Shown here: positions 1 through 9,648 of the stretch, in pieces
How the letters are laid out: the number at the start of each line of letters is the position of its first letter
How positions within the stretch are numbered: the stretch's first letter is position 1
Source: Rhodobacter sp. 24-YEA-8
GTDB taxonomy: Bacteria; Pseudomonadota; Alphaproteobacteria; Rhodobacterales; Rhodobacteraceae
Length of the DNA: 64,000 nucleotides
Assembly: GCF_900105075.1 (NCBI RefSeq)
Contig: NZ_FNSK01000001.1
Location: 1,315,001-1,379,000 of the forward strand
Reading direction: 5' to 3'
The notes under the pieces: generated by a model
Database searches by the model: none
What the model saw: only the letters and a program-made list of their open reading frames with translations
Told to the model about the DNA's origin: nothing
Translations under genes and position numbers: made by a program

Positions 1-1
1 A

Positions 2-1414
2 CGGTTCCTCGTCGCGAAAGGGCTGAGAAATTACTGGGGCTATAACACGCTGAACTGGTTCGTGCCCGAGCCGCGTTATACCGGCCCGGGGGGGATGGTG
101 GCCTGGCGCGAGATGGTCACCCATTTGCACCGCGCCGGGATCGGGGTGATCCTGGACGTTGTCTACAACCATTCGGCGGAAAGCGACGAGCATGGCCCGC
201 ATCTCTCGCTGCGTGGTCTCGACAATGCGAGTTTTTACCGGCTCGCGGGCGGGCGCCATTATGACAATGACGCGGGCACCGGGAACACGCTCGATCTGAC
301 GCATCCGATGGTGTTGCGGCTGGTGATGGATTCCTTGCGCTACTGGGTCGAGACCGGGCTGGTCGACGGCTTCCGCTTTGACCTTGCAACGGTGCTGGCG
401 CGTGAACCGGGCGGCTTTGACCCGGGCGCGGGATTTCTGGATGCGCTGCGCCAGGATCCGGTTTTGGCCAGGGTCAGGCTGATCGCGGAGCCCTGGGATA
501 TCGGACCCGGAGGCTACCAGCTGGGGGGCTTTCCGCCGCCCTTCAGCGAATGGAATGACCGTTACCGCGACGGCGTGCGTCGCTTCTGGCGCGGCGAGCC
601 CCGGCGGGCGGCTGACCTGGCCGGGGTGCTGCTGGGATCGGCGGGGTTGTTTGACCATTCAGGAAGGCAGGCAACGGCTTCGGTGAATTTCCTCACAAGC
701 CATGACGGCTTCACGCTGCAAGACCTTGTCAGTTATAGTGAAAAACATAATGAGGCCAATGGCGAGGGCAATCGCGACGGCCATTCCGACAACCATTCCG
801 ATAATATGGGCGTCGAGGGGCCGAGTGCAGACCCGGTGATCCAGGCCGCGCGGGATTTGCGCAAACGCAACCTTCTGGCGACGCTGTTCCTGTCGCAAGG
901 CGTGCCCATGTGGCTGATGGGCGACGAGATCGGTCATAGCCAGGGCGGCAATAACAACACCTATGCCCAGGACAATGCCATTACCTGGGCCGACTGGCGC
1001 AAGGCGGATCAGGCGCTGACCGCCTTTGTAGGTCGCCTCGCCGCATTGCGCCGCGCGCATCCCGAACTGCGCCAGCATCGCTTCCTTCATGGCAAGATCC
1101 GCGCCGATGGGTTTCGCGACGTGATCTGGCGCCGTGCCGATGGGAAGGAGCCGTCGGCGGGGGATTGGCAGGATACCGAATTTCTCTGTCTTTGCCTTGA
1201 GTTGCGCATGGCAGCGGAGGGTGGAGAGCCGGGTTCCGGGCCGCTATTTCTGGTCTTCAACCCTGGCGGGGACTTGCCGCTCAGATTGCCCGAAACGCAG
1301 CAGGGCTGGCAGCTGGTGCTTGACACCACGCGCCCGGATCTTACAGCTGGTGCGGCACCGGATACGGTGCCGGCGAATGCGGTTCTGGTAATGATTCCAG
1401 CCTCTTCCGTCTGA
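2..1414 (+). CDS. glgX: Glycogen debranching enzyme GlgX, 5' end outside window
   Basis: Hydrolyses alpha-1,6 branches of phosphorylase-trimmed glycogen in the cytoplasm. The frame is open from base 2, so only the C-terminal 470 residues or so are seen; the GTG at 62 is internal. The GH13 amylase motifs appear in order: DVVYNH (region I), DGFRFDLA with the nucleophilic Asp (region II), IAEPWD with the acid Glu (region III) and TSHDG (region IV), followed by the C-terminal beta domain. The spacing and the segment RNYWGYNTLNWF are typical of GlgX rather than GlgB. The next gene, pgm, starts 30 bases downstream on the same strand, which fits a glycogen-metabolism operon whose other members would lie left of the window. 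Confidence 0.95.
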   Translation, partial: RFLVAKGLRNYWGYNTLNWFVPEPRYTGPGGMVAWREMVTHLHRAGIGVILDVVYNHSAESDEHGPHLSLRGLDNASFYRLAGGRHYDNDAGTGNTLDLTHPMVLRLVMDSLRYWVETGLVDGFRFDLATVLAREPGGFDPGAGFLDALRQDPVLARVRLIAEPWDIGPGGYQLGGFPPPFSEWNDRYRDGVRRFWRGEPRRAADLAGVLLGSAGLFDHSGRQATASVNFLTSHDGFTLQDLVSYSEKHNEANGEGNRDGHSDNHSDNMGVEGPSADPVIQAARDLRKRNLLATLFLSQGVPMWLMGDEIGHSQGGNNNTYAQDNAITWADWRKADQALTAFVGRLAALRRAHPELRQHRFLHGKIRADGFRDVIWRRADGKEPSAGDWQDTEFLCLCLELRMAAEGGEPGSGPLFLVFNPGGDLPLRLPETQQGWQLVLDTTRPDLTAGAAPDTVPANAVLVMIPASSV

Positions 1415-3070
<1,656 letters not shown>

Positions 3071-3078
3071 ACGCGACA

Positions 3079-3105
3079 CCCGCCCGGCATTTCTGCCCGG
3101 GCGGG
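3079..3105 (+). terminator. GC-rich hairpin after pgm, possible terminator
   Basis: Nine-base arms CCCGCCCGG and CCGGGCGGG enclose a nine-base loop, 8 bases after the pgm stop. The run after the stem is only weakly T-rich (CCGTTATTG), so intrinsic termination is plausible but not certain. Confidence 0.5.
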
Positions 3106-3242
3106 CCGTTATTGTCGGATGGTGTTGACGACGGCCTGATCCTGGCCGGCTGCGGCGCGGGCTTTGCATCCGGCGCCCGGAGGGCCTATATGCGGTCCTT
3201 GTTACCGCTGTCAGCACGGGTTGAGCCGTTCGGAGGAATGTT

Positions 3243-4631
3243 ATGGGCGAGGCGAGGAAGATGCAGGGAAGCTGGACGAAAACCGACTGGCGCGCTTTGC
3301 CCAGGATCCAGATGCCCGATTATCCGGATCAGACCGCGCTGAATGCCGCCGAGGCGCAGCTGTCGAAATACCCGCCGCTGGTTTTCGCGGGCGAGGCGCG
3401 GCGCCTGAAAAAGCAACTGGCGCTGGCGGCAGAGGGCAAGGCGTTCCTCCTGCAAGGCGGCGACTGCGCCGAAAGCTTTGCAGAATTCAGCGCCGATAAC
3501 ATCCGCGACACTTTCCGCGTCATGCTGCAAATGGCGGTTGTGCTGACCTGGGGCGCGAAAGTACCGGTGATCAAGGTGGGCCGGATGGCCGGGCAATTTG
3601 CCAAGCCGCGTTCGGCTCCGACTGAGGTGATCAACGGGGTCGAACTGCCATCTTATAAGGGTGACATCATCAACGGCTTTGACGCGACGGTTGATGCCAG
3701 GACGCCCGATCCGAACCGCATGCTGCAGGCCTATACCCAGGCGGCGGCGTCTTTGAACCTGCTTCGGGCGTTTTCGACCGGCGGTTTTGCCGATATCCAC
3801 CGCGTGCATTCCTGGACGTTGGGCTTTGCCGAACATGACAAGGCCGAGCAGTATCGCGCCATGGCCGCGCGCATTTCCGACGCGCTTGATTTCATGAACG
3901 CCGCGGGGGTCAATTCGGAAACTGCACATCAGCTGTCGGCGGTGGATTTCTACACCAGCCACGAGGCGCTGCTGCTGGAATATGAAGAGGCGCTTTGCCG
4001 CATCGATTCCATCTCGGGCCAGCCTGTGGCGGGGTCGGGCCATATGATCTGGATCGGCGATCGCACCCGGCAGCCCGATGGCGCGCATGTCGAATTCTGC
4101 CGCGGCGTGCTGAATCCGATCGGGCTGAAATGCGGGCCTTCGACCACGGCCGAAGACCTCAGGGTTCTGATGGCAAAGCTGAACCCGGAGAATGAGCCGG
4201 GCCGCCTGACTTTGATCGCGCGCTTTGGGGCGGGCAAGGTGGGCGACCACCTGCCGCGCCTGATCAAAGCCGTGCAGGAGGAAGGTGCCAATGTCGTCTG
4301 GTCTTGCGACCCGATGCATGGCAATACGATCAAGGCGGCCTCGGGCTATAAAACGCGGCCCTTTGACTCGGTCCTGCGCGAGGTGCGGGAGTTCTTCTCG
4401 ATCCATAAGGCCGAGGGTACTGTGCCCGCAGGCGTCCATTTCGAGATGACCGGTCAGGATGTCACGGAATGCACCGGCGGTCTGCGCGCAGTCTCGGATG
4501 AGAACCTGGCGGATCGCTACCATACCGCCTGCGATCCCCGCCTCAATGCCTCGCAATCGCTGGAACTTGCCTTCCTCGTCGCTGAAGAGCTGACGCGTCA
4601 GCGCGAAGAGACCCGGCGTATCGCGCTCTGA
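3243..4631 (+). CDS. Class II 3-deoxy-7-phosphoheptulonate (DAHP) synthase
   Basis: First step of the shikimate pathway: condenses phosphoenolpyruvate with erythrose-4-phosphate. The 462 residues match the plant-like class II (type II) family, unlike the roughly 350-residue AroF/G/H enzymes of enterobacteria. Family segments visible include [11 protein letters not shown] (about 77-87), the long [13 protein letters not shown] stretch (about 114-126), [16 protein letters not shown], and CDPMHGNT with the metal-ligand His. The ATG has GGAGGA just upstream. It is a single-gene unit: a hairpin lies behind pgm and a strong terminator follows. The family symbol varies between genomes (aroF, aroG, aroH), so none is assigned. 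Confidence 0.95.
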   Translation: MGEARKMQGSWTKTDWRALPRIQMPDYPDQTALNAAEAQLSKYPPLVFAGEARRLKKQLALAAEGKAFLLQGGDCAESFAEFSADNIRDTFRVMLQMAVVLTWGAKVPVIKVGRMAGQFAKPRSAPTEVINGVELPSYKGDIINGFDATVDARTPDPNRMLQAYTQAAASLNLLRAFSTGGFADIHRVHSWTLGFAEHDKAEQYRAMAARISDALDFMNAAGVNSETAHQLSAVDFYTSHEALLLEYEEALCRIDSISGQPVAGSGHMIWIGDRTRQPDGAHVEFCRGVLNPIGLKCGPSTTAEDLRVLMAKLNPENEPGRLTLIARFGAGKVGDHLPRLIKAVQEEGANVVWSCDPMHGNTIKAASGYKTRPFDSVLREVREFFSIHKAEGTVPAGVHFEMTGQDVTECTGGLRAVSDENLADRYHTACDPRLNASQSLELAFLVAEELTRQREETRRIAL

Positions 4632-4643
4632 CAGCTGACGTGA

Positions 4644-4672
4644 AAAAGGCCCGCTCACTTAGCGGGCCTTTT
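4644..4672 (+). terminator. Rho-independent terminator after DAHP synthase
   Basis: Twelve-base perfect arms (AAAAGGCCCGCT and AGCGGGCCTTTT) surround a five-base loop 12 bases after the stop codon. With A-rich left and T-rich right flanks it can work in both directions, which suits the convergent OmpA-family gene. Confidence 0.9.
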
Positions 4673-4685
4673 ACTTTGTCAGAGA

Positions 4686-5648
4686 TCAGTTCCGGACCAG
4701 TTCGACGATCTCAACCCGGCGGTTTTTCGCGCGCCCCTCATCGCTGCGATTGGTGGCGACAGGGGCGACCATTCCGGCGCCTGCCGGGGTGAGGCGGTCC
4801 TTCGCAATGCCTAGCGCAACCAGCGCATCAACCACAGACTGCGCCCGGCGTTGCGACAGCGAGAGGTTATAGTCAAATGCTCCCTGGCCGTCGGTATGGC
4901 CGACAATCAGCACCGAGAGCGCAGGTTCCGCCGCGAGCATGGCCGCAAGCTGGTCGATCTGATCTTTCGATTCCGGCAGGATACTGGCCTGATCAAAGTC
5001 GAACAGAATGCCATAAATCGCGATCCTGCCATCCCGCGCCATGGTTTCCTGAATTTCAGAGGCCTCTACCACCACCATCTTCTCATCCATCGGGGCGATT
5101 TCGGTGATGGCGAGGTAGATATAGGGGCGGTTCTCAGGCTCGAAGCTGGTGATATAGAGCGCGAGATAGGCGTCCCCTTCAGGACGGCTTATTTTGGCGG
5201 CGATATAGCGGCGCTCGTCATCGTAGATCAGCCCGTCGAACCGCGCACCGGGATTGATCAGCTGCCGGAACCGCGGGCCACAGTCTTTCTTGCTGCAGGT
5301 GTAAAGGGTCTCGAACCCGGCTTTGGCAAGCGCGGCCTCATAGTTGCGAAACACCTCAAGCGCAGAACGTTGTTCGGGGCCACGATACAGGATCTCGGTG
5401 AATTTCCCTTCCAGGTCCAGGGTCTTTTCCGGTGCCGGTTCGCCATCCGGGGCAAGACCAACCGGGCCCAGCGGCAAGGCATAGGCGTCATAGGCGCTGG
5501 TTTCCCAGAATTTGATCACCGCCCCCTCATAGCGCGGGATCAGCGGGAAATCAGAGGATCCGGGCGCATCTGTGTCCTGCGCCTGGGCAGAGAGGGCAAA
5601 GAGGGGCGCGAGGATCAGCCCGGCAATGAGGGATCGGAGAGAATACAA
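4686..5648 (-). CDS. OmpA-family peptidoglycan-binding envelope protein
   Basis: A secreted protein predicted to sit in the periplasm or outer membrane and grip peptidoglycan. From the TTG at 5648 it begins with a Sec signal peptide (YSLRSLIAGLILAP, cleavage near ALSAQA-QD). A middle region of about 170 residues with no familiar domain follows, then a C-terminal OmpA domain: ILFDFDQASILPES, the VGHTDGQG motif and the SQRRAQSVVDAL helix, ending NRRVEIVEL. The ATG at 5672 would add eight residues without a convincing ribosome site, whereas the TTG has GGAG eight bases upstream, so TTG is preferred. Its partner, if any, is not evident from the neighbours. Confidence 0.85.
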   Translation of the reverse strand: MYSLRSLIAGLILAPLFALSAQAQDTDAPGSSDFPLIPRYEGAVIKFWETSAYDAYALPLGPVGLAPDGEPAPEKTLDLEGKFTEILYRGPEQRSALEVFRNYEAALAKAGFETLYTCSKKDCGPRFRQLINPGARFDGLIYDDERRYIAAKISRPEGDAYLALYITSFEPENRPYIYLAITEIAPMDEKMVVVEASEIQETMARDGRIAIYGILFDFDQASILPESKDQIDQLAAMLAAEPALSVLIVGHTDGQGAFDYNLSLSQRRAQSVVDALVALGIAKDRLTPAGAGMVAPVATNRSDEGRAKNRRVEIVELVRN

Positions 5649-5764
5649 AGCAGTTACTCCCGGCTGTGGCATACCAAATCGGCGTGAAACGGCAATGAAT
5701 GCGGTTTTCAGGCTAAAACCGGGGTGAGACAGCCGTCAAGATGTGGCTGAGGGACGGGCAAAGC

Positions 5765-5796
5765 AAAACGGCCACCCAATTGCGGGTGGCCGTTGC
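5765..5796 (-). terminator. Terminator of the bactofilin/M23 unit
   Basis: Read on the minus strand, 11-base arms AACGGCCACCC and GGGTGGCCGTT enclose a six-base loop and are followed by TTTTGC, about 40 bases beyond the bactofilin stop. Confidence 0.8.
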
Positions 5797-5832
5797 GATT
5801 CGTTCAGCGCGGTGATCGAGACCGGGCGAGTC

Positions 5833-6348
5833 TCAGGGCGCTTCGACAGCGGCAGCCGGCGCGGTGACCGGGGCCGCAGGCGCAGCGGCCGCAGCGGCGC
5901 GGCCGGTTGCCAGCGGGTCTTCCTGACGCTGAACTGAGCCCTCGAAATGGGCGCCCGATTCGATGGCGATGGTCTTATGGATGATGTCGCCTTCGACCCG
6001 CGCGGTCGAGGTCAGGCGGACCTTGAGGCCGCGCACACGACCGATCACACGGCCATTGACGACGATATCATCAGCCACGATTTCGCCGCGGATGGTGGCG
6101 CTTTCGCCGACCGTCAGCAGATGGGCGCGGATATCGCCTTCAACGGTACCTTCGACCTGAATGTCGCCCGAAGTGCGCAGATTGCCCACAACGGTAAGGT
6201 CGGAGGAAAGGACCGAGGCCACAGCCTTGCCCTTGGGGGCGGAAGGGGTGAAATCCATGGAAGGTTTCGACACGGGGGCCTCCGGCGCCTTGGGTTTATC
6301 TGCTTCGGGCTTCGCGCCCGTCTCGTTGATGCGGCTCTTAGAAAACAT
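5833..6348 (-). CDS. Bactofilin (polymer-forming cytoskeletal protein)
   Basis: Bactofilins polymerise without nucleotide into filaments at the inner face of the membrane and position cell-wall enzymes. The 171-residue product has a disordered, charged N-terminus (1-45), a right-handed beta-helix core (about 46-140) recognisable from GNLRTSGDIQVEGTVEGDI and VNGRVIGRVRGLKVRLT with its regularly repeated hydrophobic/Gly pattern, and an Ala/Pro-rich tail. Its ATG lies inside the end of the upstream M23 peptidase gene (11-base overlap), so the two are almost certainly cotranscribed and translationally coupled. Bactofilin next to an M23 peptidase recurs in alphaproteobacteria and is tied to cell-shape control. 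Confidence 0.93.
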   Translation of the reverse strand: MFSKSRINETGAKPEADKPKAPEAPVSKPSMDFTPSAPKGKAVASVLSSDLTVVGNLRTSGDIQVEGTVEGDIRAHLLTVGESATIRGEIVADDIVVNGRVIGRVRGLKVRLTSTARVEGDIIHKTIAIESGAHFEGSVQRQEDPLATGRAAAAAAPAAPVTAPAAAVEAP

Positions 6349-7690
6349 TTCTCGCTGCCCTTATGAAGGTCATCGGGTTCACGGCTGTGCCCCCAATGCG
6401 AACTTCGTAGTGAAGATGAGTGCCGGTCGACCGGCCTGAATTGCCCATATCACCGATCCGGTCGCCGCGCGACACCTTTTGTCCGACCTGCACACGGATC
6501 TGTGACAAATGGGCGTAGCGGGTTTCGATGCCAAAGGCATGTCGGATCTTGATCAGACGGCCATAACCGTTCTGCCAGCCGGCATGGATGACGGTGCCTT
6601 CGGCGGTGGCAAAGATCGGCGTGCCATAGGGGCCGGCGATATCGGTGCCTTCATGCATCCGCCCGCCGCGCCCGAACGGATCTTCGCGCCGACCAAAGCT
6701 TGAGGTCCAGCGCACATTTCCTGCGGTGATCGGGGTGGCAAAGGGGGCTTTCCAGGCTGCAAGACGGTAGAGATCCATCTCTTCCATATCTTTCAGGATC
6801 GCATTTGCGCGTTTCTCGCCATCGCTCAGCGGTCCGCCCATGGTTGAGGCGCTGATCGGCGAGAGCGGCCCGCCCTGGCCGGAATAGCCCTTTCTGACCG
6901 TGGCGATCATGTCAGCGGGGTTCATGCCGGCGGCCCGGAACATCTTTTCCAGCGGCTCGACCGAGACCGTCACCGCGTCTTCCAGTTTGGTAAAGATCGC
7001 GTCATGGCGCAGCTCAAGCGCGCGGCGGTCTTCCAGGGCCAGCGCCAGGTCTTCGCGCGCTGTCTCTGCCTCGGCCAGGCGGGTATCGCGTTCGCGGGCG
7101 GTGGCCTCCAGCTTGGTGGTCAGGAAATCAAGCGTCTCGCCGGTATCGCGGATGCGGCCGATTTCGGTGGTGGCGCCACTCTGTTCCCCCAGCATCCCGG
7201 TCAGTTTCAAAACCTCGGCCCGCGCCTCGTCACGTTCGCGGATCACGCCGCGCAGGCTGTTCTGCACGACATCAATGCCGGTCTCGAGCTCGCGGCGGCG
7301 GTCTTCAGAGGCGAGGAGCATTTCCTGCATCCTGGAAACCTGCTCCAGAGCCGAATTGAACCGCTCCTGCGCCTGGGCGGCATCGGTCACCCGCAGATCG
7401 CGGTCTGCCGAGAGGATGGCAAGCCGTTCCTCGAAGATCATCCCCTGGCGCTGGCTTTGTTCGCGTGAAGAACCGGCACCGATCGATTGCATCATGAAAA
7501 TCGAGGTCGCGACGATGGTCCAGGCAATGGCGAGGGCGCCGAAGACCACCACAAAGGCCTGGGTGGCGGGTCTGAGCCGCAGGTAATGGGTGCCGTGATC
7601 AGATTTCAGATAGAGCCGCTGCTCGGGAAACACCGATTCAAGCGCCGTATTGATCCGGATGGCCAGTCTTGCGAGCACGCGGCATTCCAT
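6338..7690 (-). CDS. Membrane-anchored M23 family metallopeptidase with coiled coil
   Basis: A peptidoglycan DD-endopeptidase-type protein predicted to cut cross-links in the periplasm. From the ATG at 7690 (450 residues) a short cytoplasmic segment is followed by one membrane helix (about 38-62, TQAFVVVFGALAIAWTIV), then a long coiled coil (about 75-235) rich in E, R, A and L, then the LytM/M23 domain. Zinc ligands are visible in HEGTD (H-x3-D) and THLHYE (H-x-H), so it should be active rather than an EnvC-type scaffold. The frame stays open to an ATG at 7873, but those 61 extra residues precede the membrane anchor and have no clear ribosome site, so the start is uncertain. It overlaps the bactofilin gene. 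Confidence 0.88.
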   Translation of the reverse strand: MECRVLARLAIRINTALESVFPEQRLYLKSDHGTHYLRLRPATQAFVVVFGALAIAWTIVATSIFMMQSIGAGSSREQSQRQGMIFEERLAILSADRDLRVTDAAQAQERFNSALEQVSRMQEMLLASEDRRRELETGIDVVQNSLRGVIRERDEARAEVLKLTGMLGEQSGATTEIGRIRDTGETLDFLTTKLEATARERDTRLAEAETAREDLALALEDRRALELRHDAIFTKLEDAVTVSVEPLEKMFRAAGMNPADMIATVRKGYSGQGGPLSPISASTMGGPLSDGEKRANAILKDMEEMDLYRLAAWKAPFATPITAGNVRWTSSFGRREDPFGRGGRMHEGTDIAGPYGTPIFATAEGTVIHAGWQNGYGRLIKIRHAFGIETRYAHLSQIRVQVGQKVSRGDRIGDMGNSGRSTGTHLHYEVRIGGTAVNPMTFIRAARNVF

Positions 7691-8093
7691 CTTTAAGAGC
7701 GCCCGTTCCGCCTTTTGCCCCGACTTTACAAGGCGGGGCCCGGAGGGGCTGGTGTCAGTCTGCCCCGATTTCCGCATTGCTGGCGCGAAAGACGGGCGAG
7801 GTGTGGTCATGCGGGCCGGAAGCCTGGCTCCGCCCTGGAACAGGGCCGGAGGGTCCGGAGAAAACAACACCATCCGAAAAAGAACATCCGGGCACGCCTG
7901 AGTGTGAGTCGCACCCGCGCCCCTGGGTCAGACGTGATTAGCGGCGCAAGGCCCGGCTCGCAATATTTCCGCAATGTGTCCGCGCCGCAGCGGCTGAGCC
8001 TTGCCTGATCCCGGCGGAAACTTGCCGATCTGAGCCGGACAGACAACGGCGTCAGGGCTGTGCAGGGGCTGTTTCAGGGCGGTACAAGCTGCC

Positions 8094-8933
8094 TCAGCCC
8101 CTGTCTGCCACATCATCCTCGGTCAGCGGCCAGTAGAAATCCGGCGGCAGCCCGGCTTCGGCCCGTTTTTCCTCGTTGAAGGGAGGCTTCAGCTGGCCGT
8201 GGAAATAGCGCCGGACCAGGGCGTGGAACACGTCTTTCGGATCGGCCCCGTCGCGACCGCAGAGCCAGTTGAACCATTTCGAGCCATAGGCGACATGGCC
8301 GACCTCTTCGGCATAGATCACCTCAAGCGCTTCCAGCGCGCCGGTTTTCTCGCCCTGATCCCGGGCGCGCTGAAACACCGCGATCATGCCGGGCGTCACA
8401 TCCAGACCTCGCGCCTCCAGCACCATCGGCACCACGGCAAGACGCCCGAGGAAATCATCGGCGGTGTCTTCGGCGGCACGCCACATGCCGGCATGTGCGG
8501 CCATAGCGCCGTAAAAGCTGCCCATTTCCTCAAGCACATCCGACAAAAGCGTGAAATGTTTCGCTTCCTCATCTGCGGCCTTCACCCAGTCATCATAGAA
8601 GCCGGGCGGCATCGGATGGGCAGCAAAGCGGGCGATGATATCCCAGTGCAGATCGACCGCATTCAGCTCGATATGGGCCAGCGCATGAAGCAGCGCGGCG
8701 CGGCCTTCGGGGCTGCCCGTGCGGCGGCGCGGCACATCGCGCGGGGCCAGCAGATCGGGCTTTTCCGGCCGGGCCGGTCGCAATGGCGGCTCGGCCCGGC
8801 CAATATCCGGCGCCTGGCCCGCCGCGCGCGCGGCAAACCAGGTCGCGGCATGGCGACGGCTGATCGCCGCTTTCGCACGCCCCTCTGCCGTGGTCAGAAC
8901 CTCGACCGCCATCTCTGACAGTGTCAGCGCCAT
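8094..8933 (-). CDS. DUF455 family ferritin-like protein
   Basis: Belongs to the DUF455 family, a ferritin-like four-helix fold with a likely di-iron site; the substrate is unknown. Possible ligands are the Glu/His residues of HALAHIELNAVDLHWD (about 100-115), the DEEAKHF segment (about 140-146) and EEVGHVAYGSKWF (about 223-235). The ATG at 8933 gives 279 residues. The frame can extend upstream to 8984, but that would run into the bcp coding region, while 8933 lies 7 bases after the bcp stop. That spacing suggests cotranscription with bcp, which would link it to redox or oxidative-stress physiology (inference). Confidence 0.85.
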   Translation of the reverse strand: MALTLSEMAVEVLTTAEGRAKAAISRRHAATWFAARAAGQAPDIGRAEPPLRPARPEKPDLLAPRDVPRRRTGSPEGRAALLHALAHIELNAVDLHWDIIARFAAHPMPPGFYDDWVKAADEEAKHFTLLSDVLEEMGSFYGAMAAHAGMWRAAEDTADDFLGRLAVVPMVLEARGLDVTPGMIAVFQRARDQGEKTGALEALEVIYAEEVGHVAYGSKWFNWLCGRDGADPKDVFHALVRRYFHGQLKPPFNEEKRAEAGLPPDFYWPLTEDDVADRG

Positions 8934-8940
8934 CGCGGGC

Positions 8941-9417
8941 TCAGCCCTGCAGGGCGCGGGCGGCGGCCAGCACCTCTTCGGCATGGCCCTTGACCGAGAC
9001 TTTCGGCCAGACCCTGGCGATCCGGCCGTCGGCGCCGATCAGAAAGGTCGTGCGGGTGATGCCCATATAGGTCTTGCCGTAATTCTTTTTCTCTCCCCAG
9101 GTGCCATAATCTTCGCAGGTATGACCCTCTGCATCCGAGGCCAGGATGATCCCCAGCCCGTGTTTGCGGCAGAATTTCTCATGCGCGGCGACGCTGTCTT
9201 TCGAGATCCCGATCACCGTGGTGCCAGCGGCTGCGAATTCGGCGGCAAGGCGGGTGAAATCCTGCGCTTCAAGCGTGCAGCCGGGCGTGTCATCCTTCGG
9301 GTAGAAATAAAGCACCACTTTGCCCGGTGCGAATTGCGACAGCGTAACCGTGGCGCCGCCATCGCGGGGCAGGGTGAAATCCGGGGCCTTGTCGCCTTCA
9401 GTCAGGGTCGTGGTCAT
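8941..9417 (-). CDS. bcp: Peroxiredoxin, Bcp/PrxQ subfamily
   Basis: Thiol-dependent peroxidase that reduces hydrogen peroxide and organic peroxides in the cytoplasm. The 158-residue product shows the peroxidatic cysteine in DDTPGCTLEAQ (Cys47) and the supporting TTFLIG and conserved Arg. The usual resolving cysteine five residues later in E. coli Bcp is Gln52-region sequence here, so the enzyme is either 1-Cys-like or uses another Cys (FCRKHG about 80, HTCEDYG about 94). AAAGGA stands five bases before the ATG. The open frame continues far upstream to 11061, but that part is antisense to the AsmA-like gene and not real. Confidence 0.94.
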   Translation of the reverse strand: MTTTLTEGDKAPDFTLPRDGGATVTLSQFAPGKVVLYFYPKDDTPGCTLEAQDFTRLAAEFAAAGTTVIGISKDSVAAHEKFCRKHGLGIILASDAEGHTCEDYGTWGEKKNYGKTYMGITRTTFLIGADGRIARVWPKVSVKGHAEEVLAAARALQG

Positions 9418-9648
9418 TTCGGTCCTTTCCGGCATCTGCCCGGCTCTGAGGTCAGGCCCGGCGCGCGACCAGCCAATATGACCAGGCAACTCCCCGCGCG
9501 GGCGGTGGCCGGTGGACTCACAAGGCTTTGTGTTTCCCCGGGCTTCGCGCCAGGATAGGGCTAAGCGGCTGCCGGTTCCAGAGGGGTAACCAGGTTGCAG
9601 GCGGTGAGGTGCCGGGGAAGACACGGACCTCTGGAAGAAGCCGCAGGA

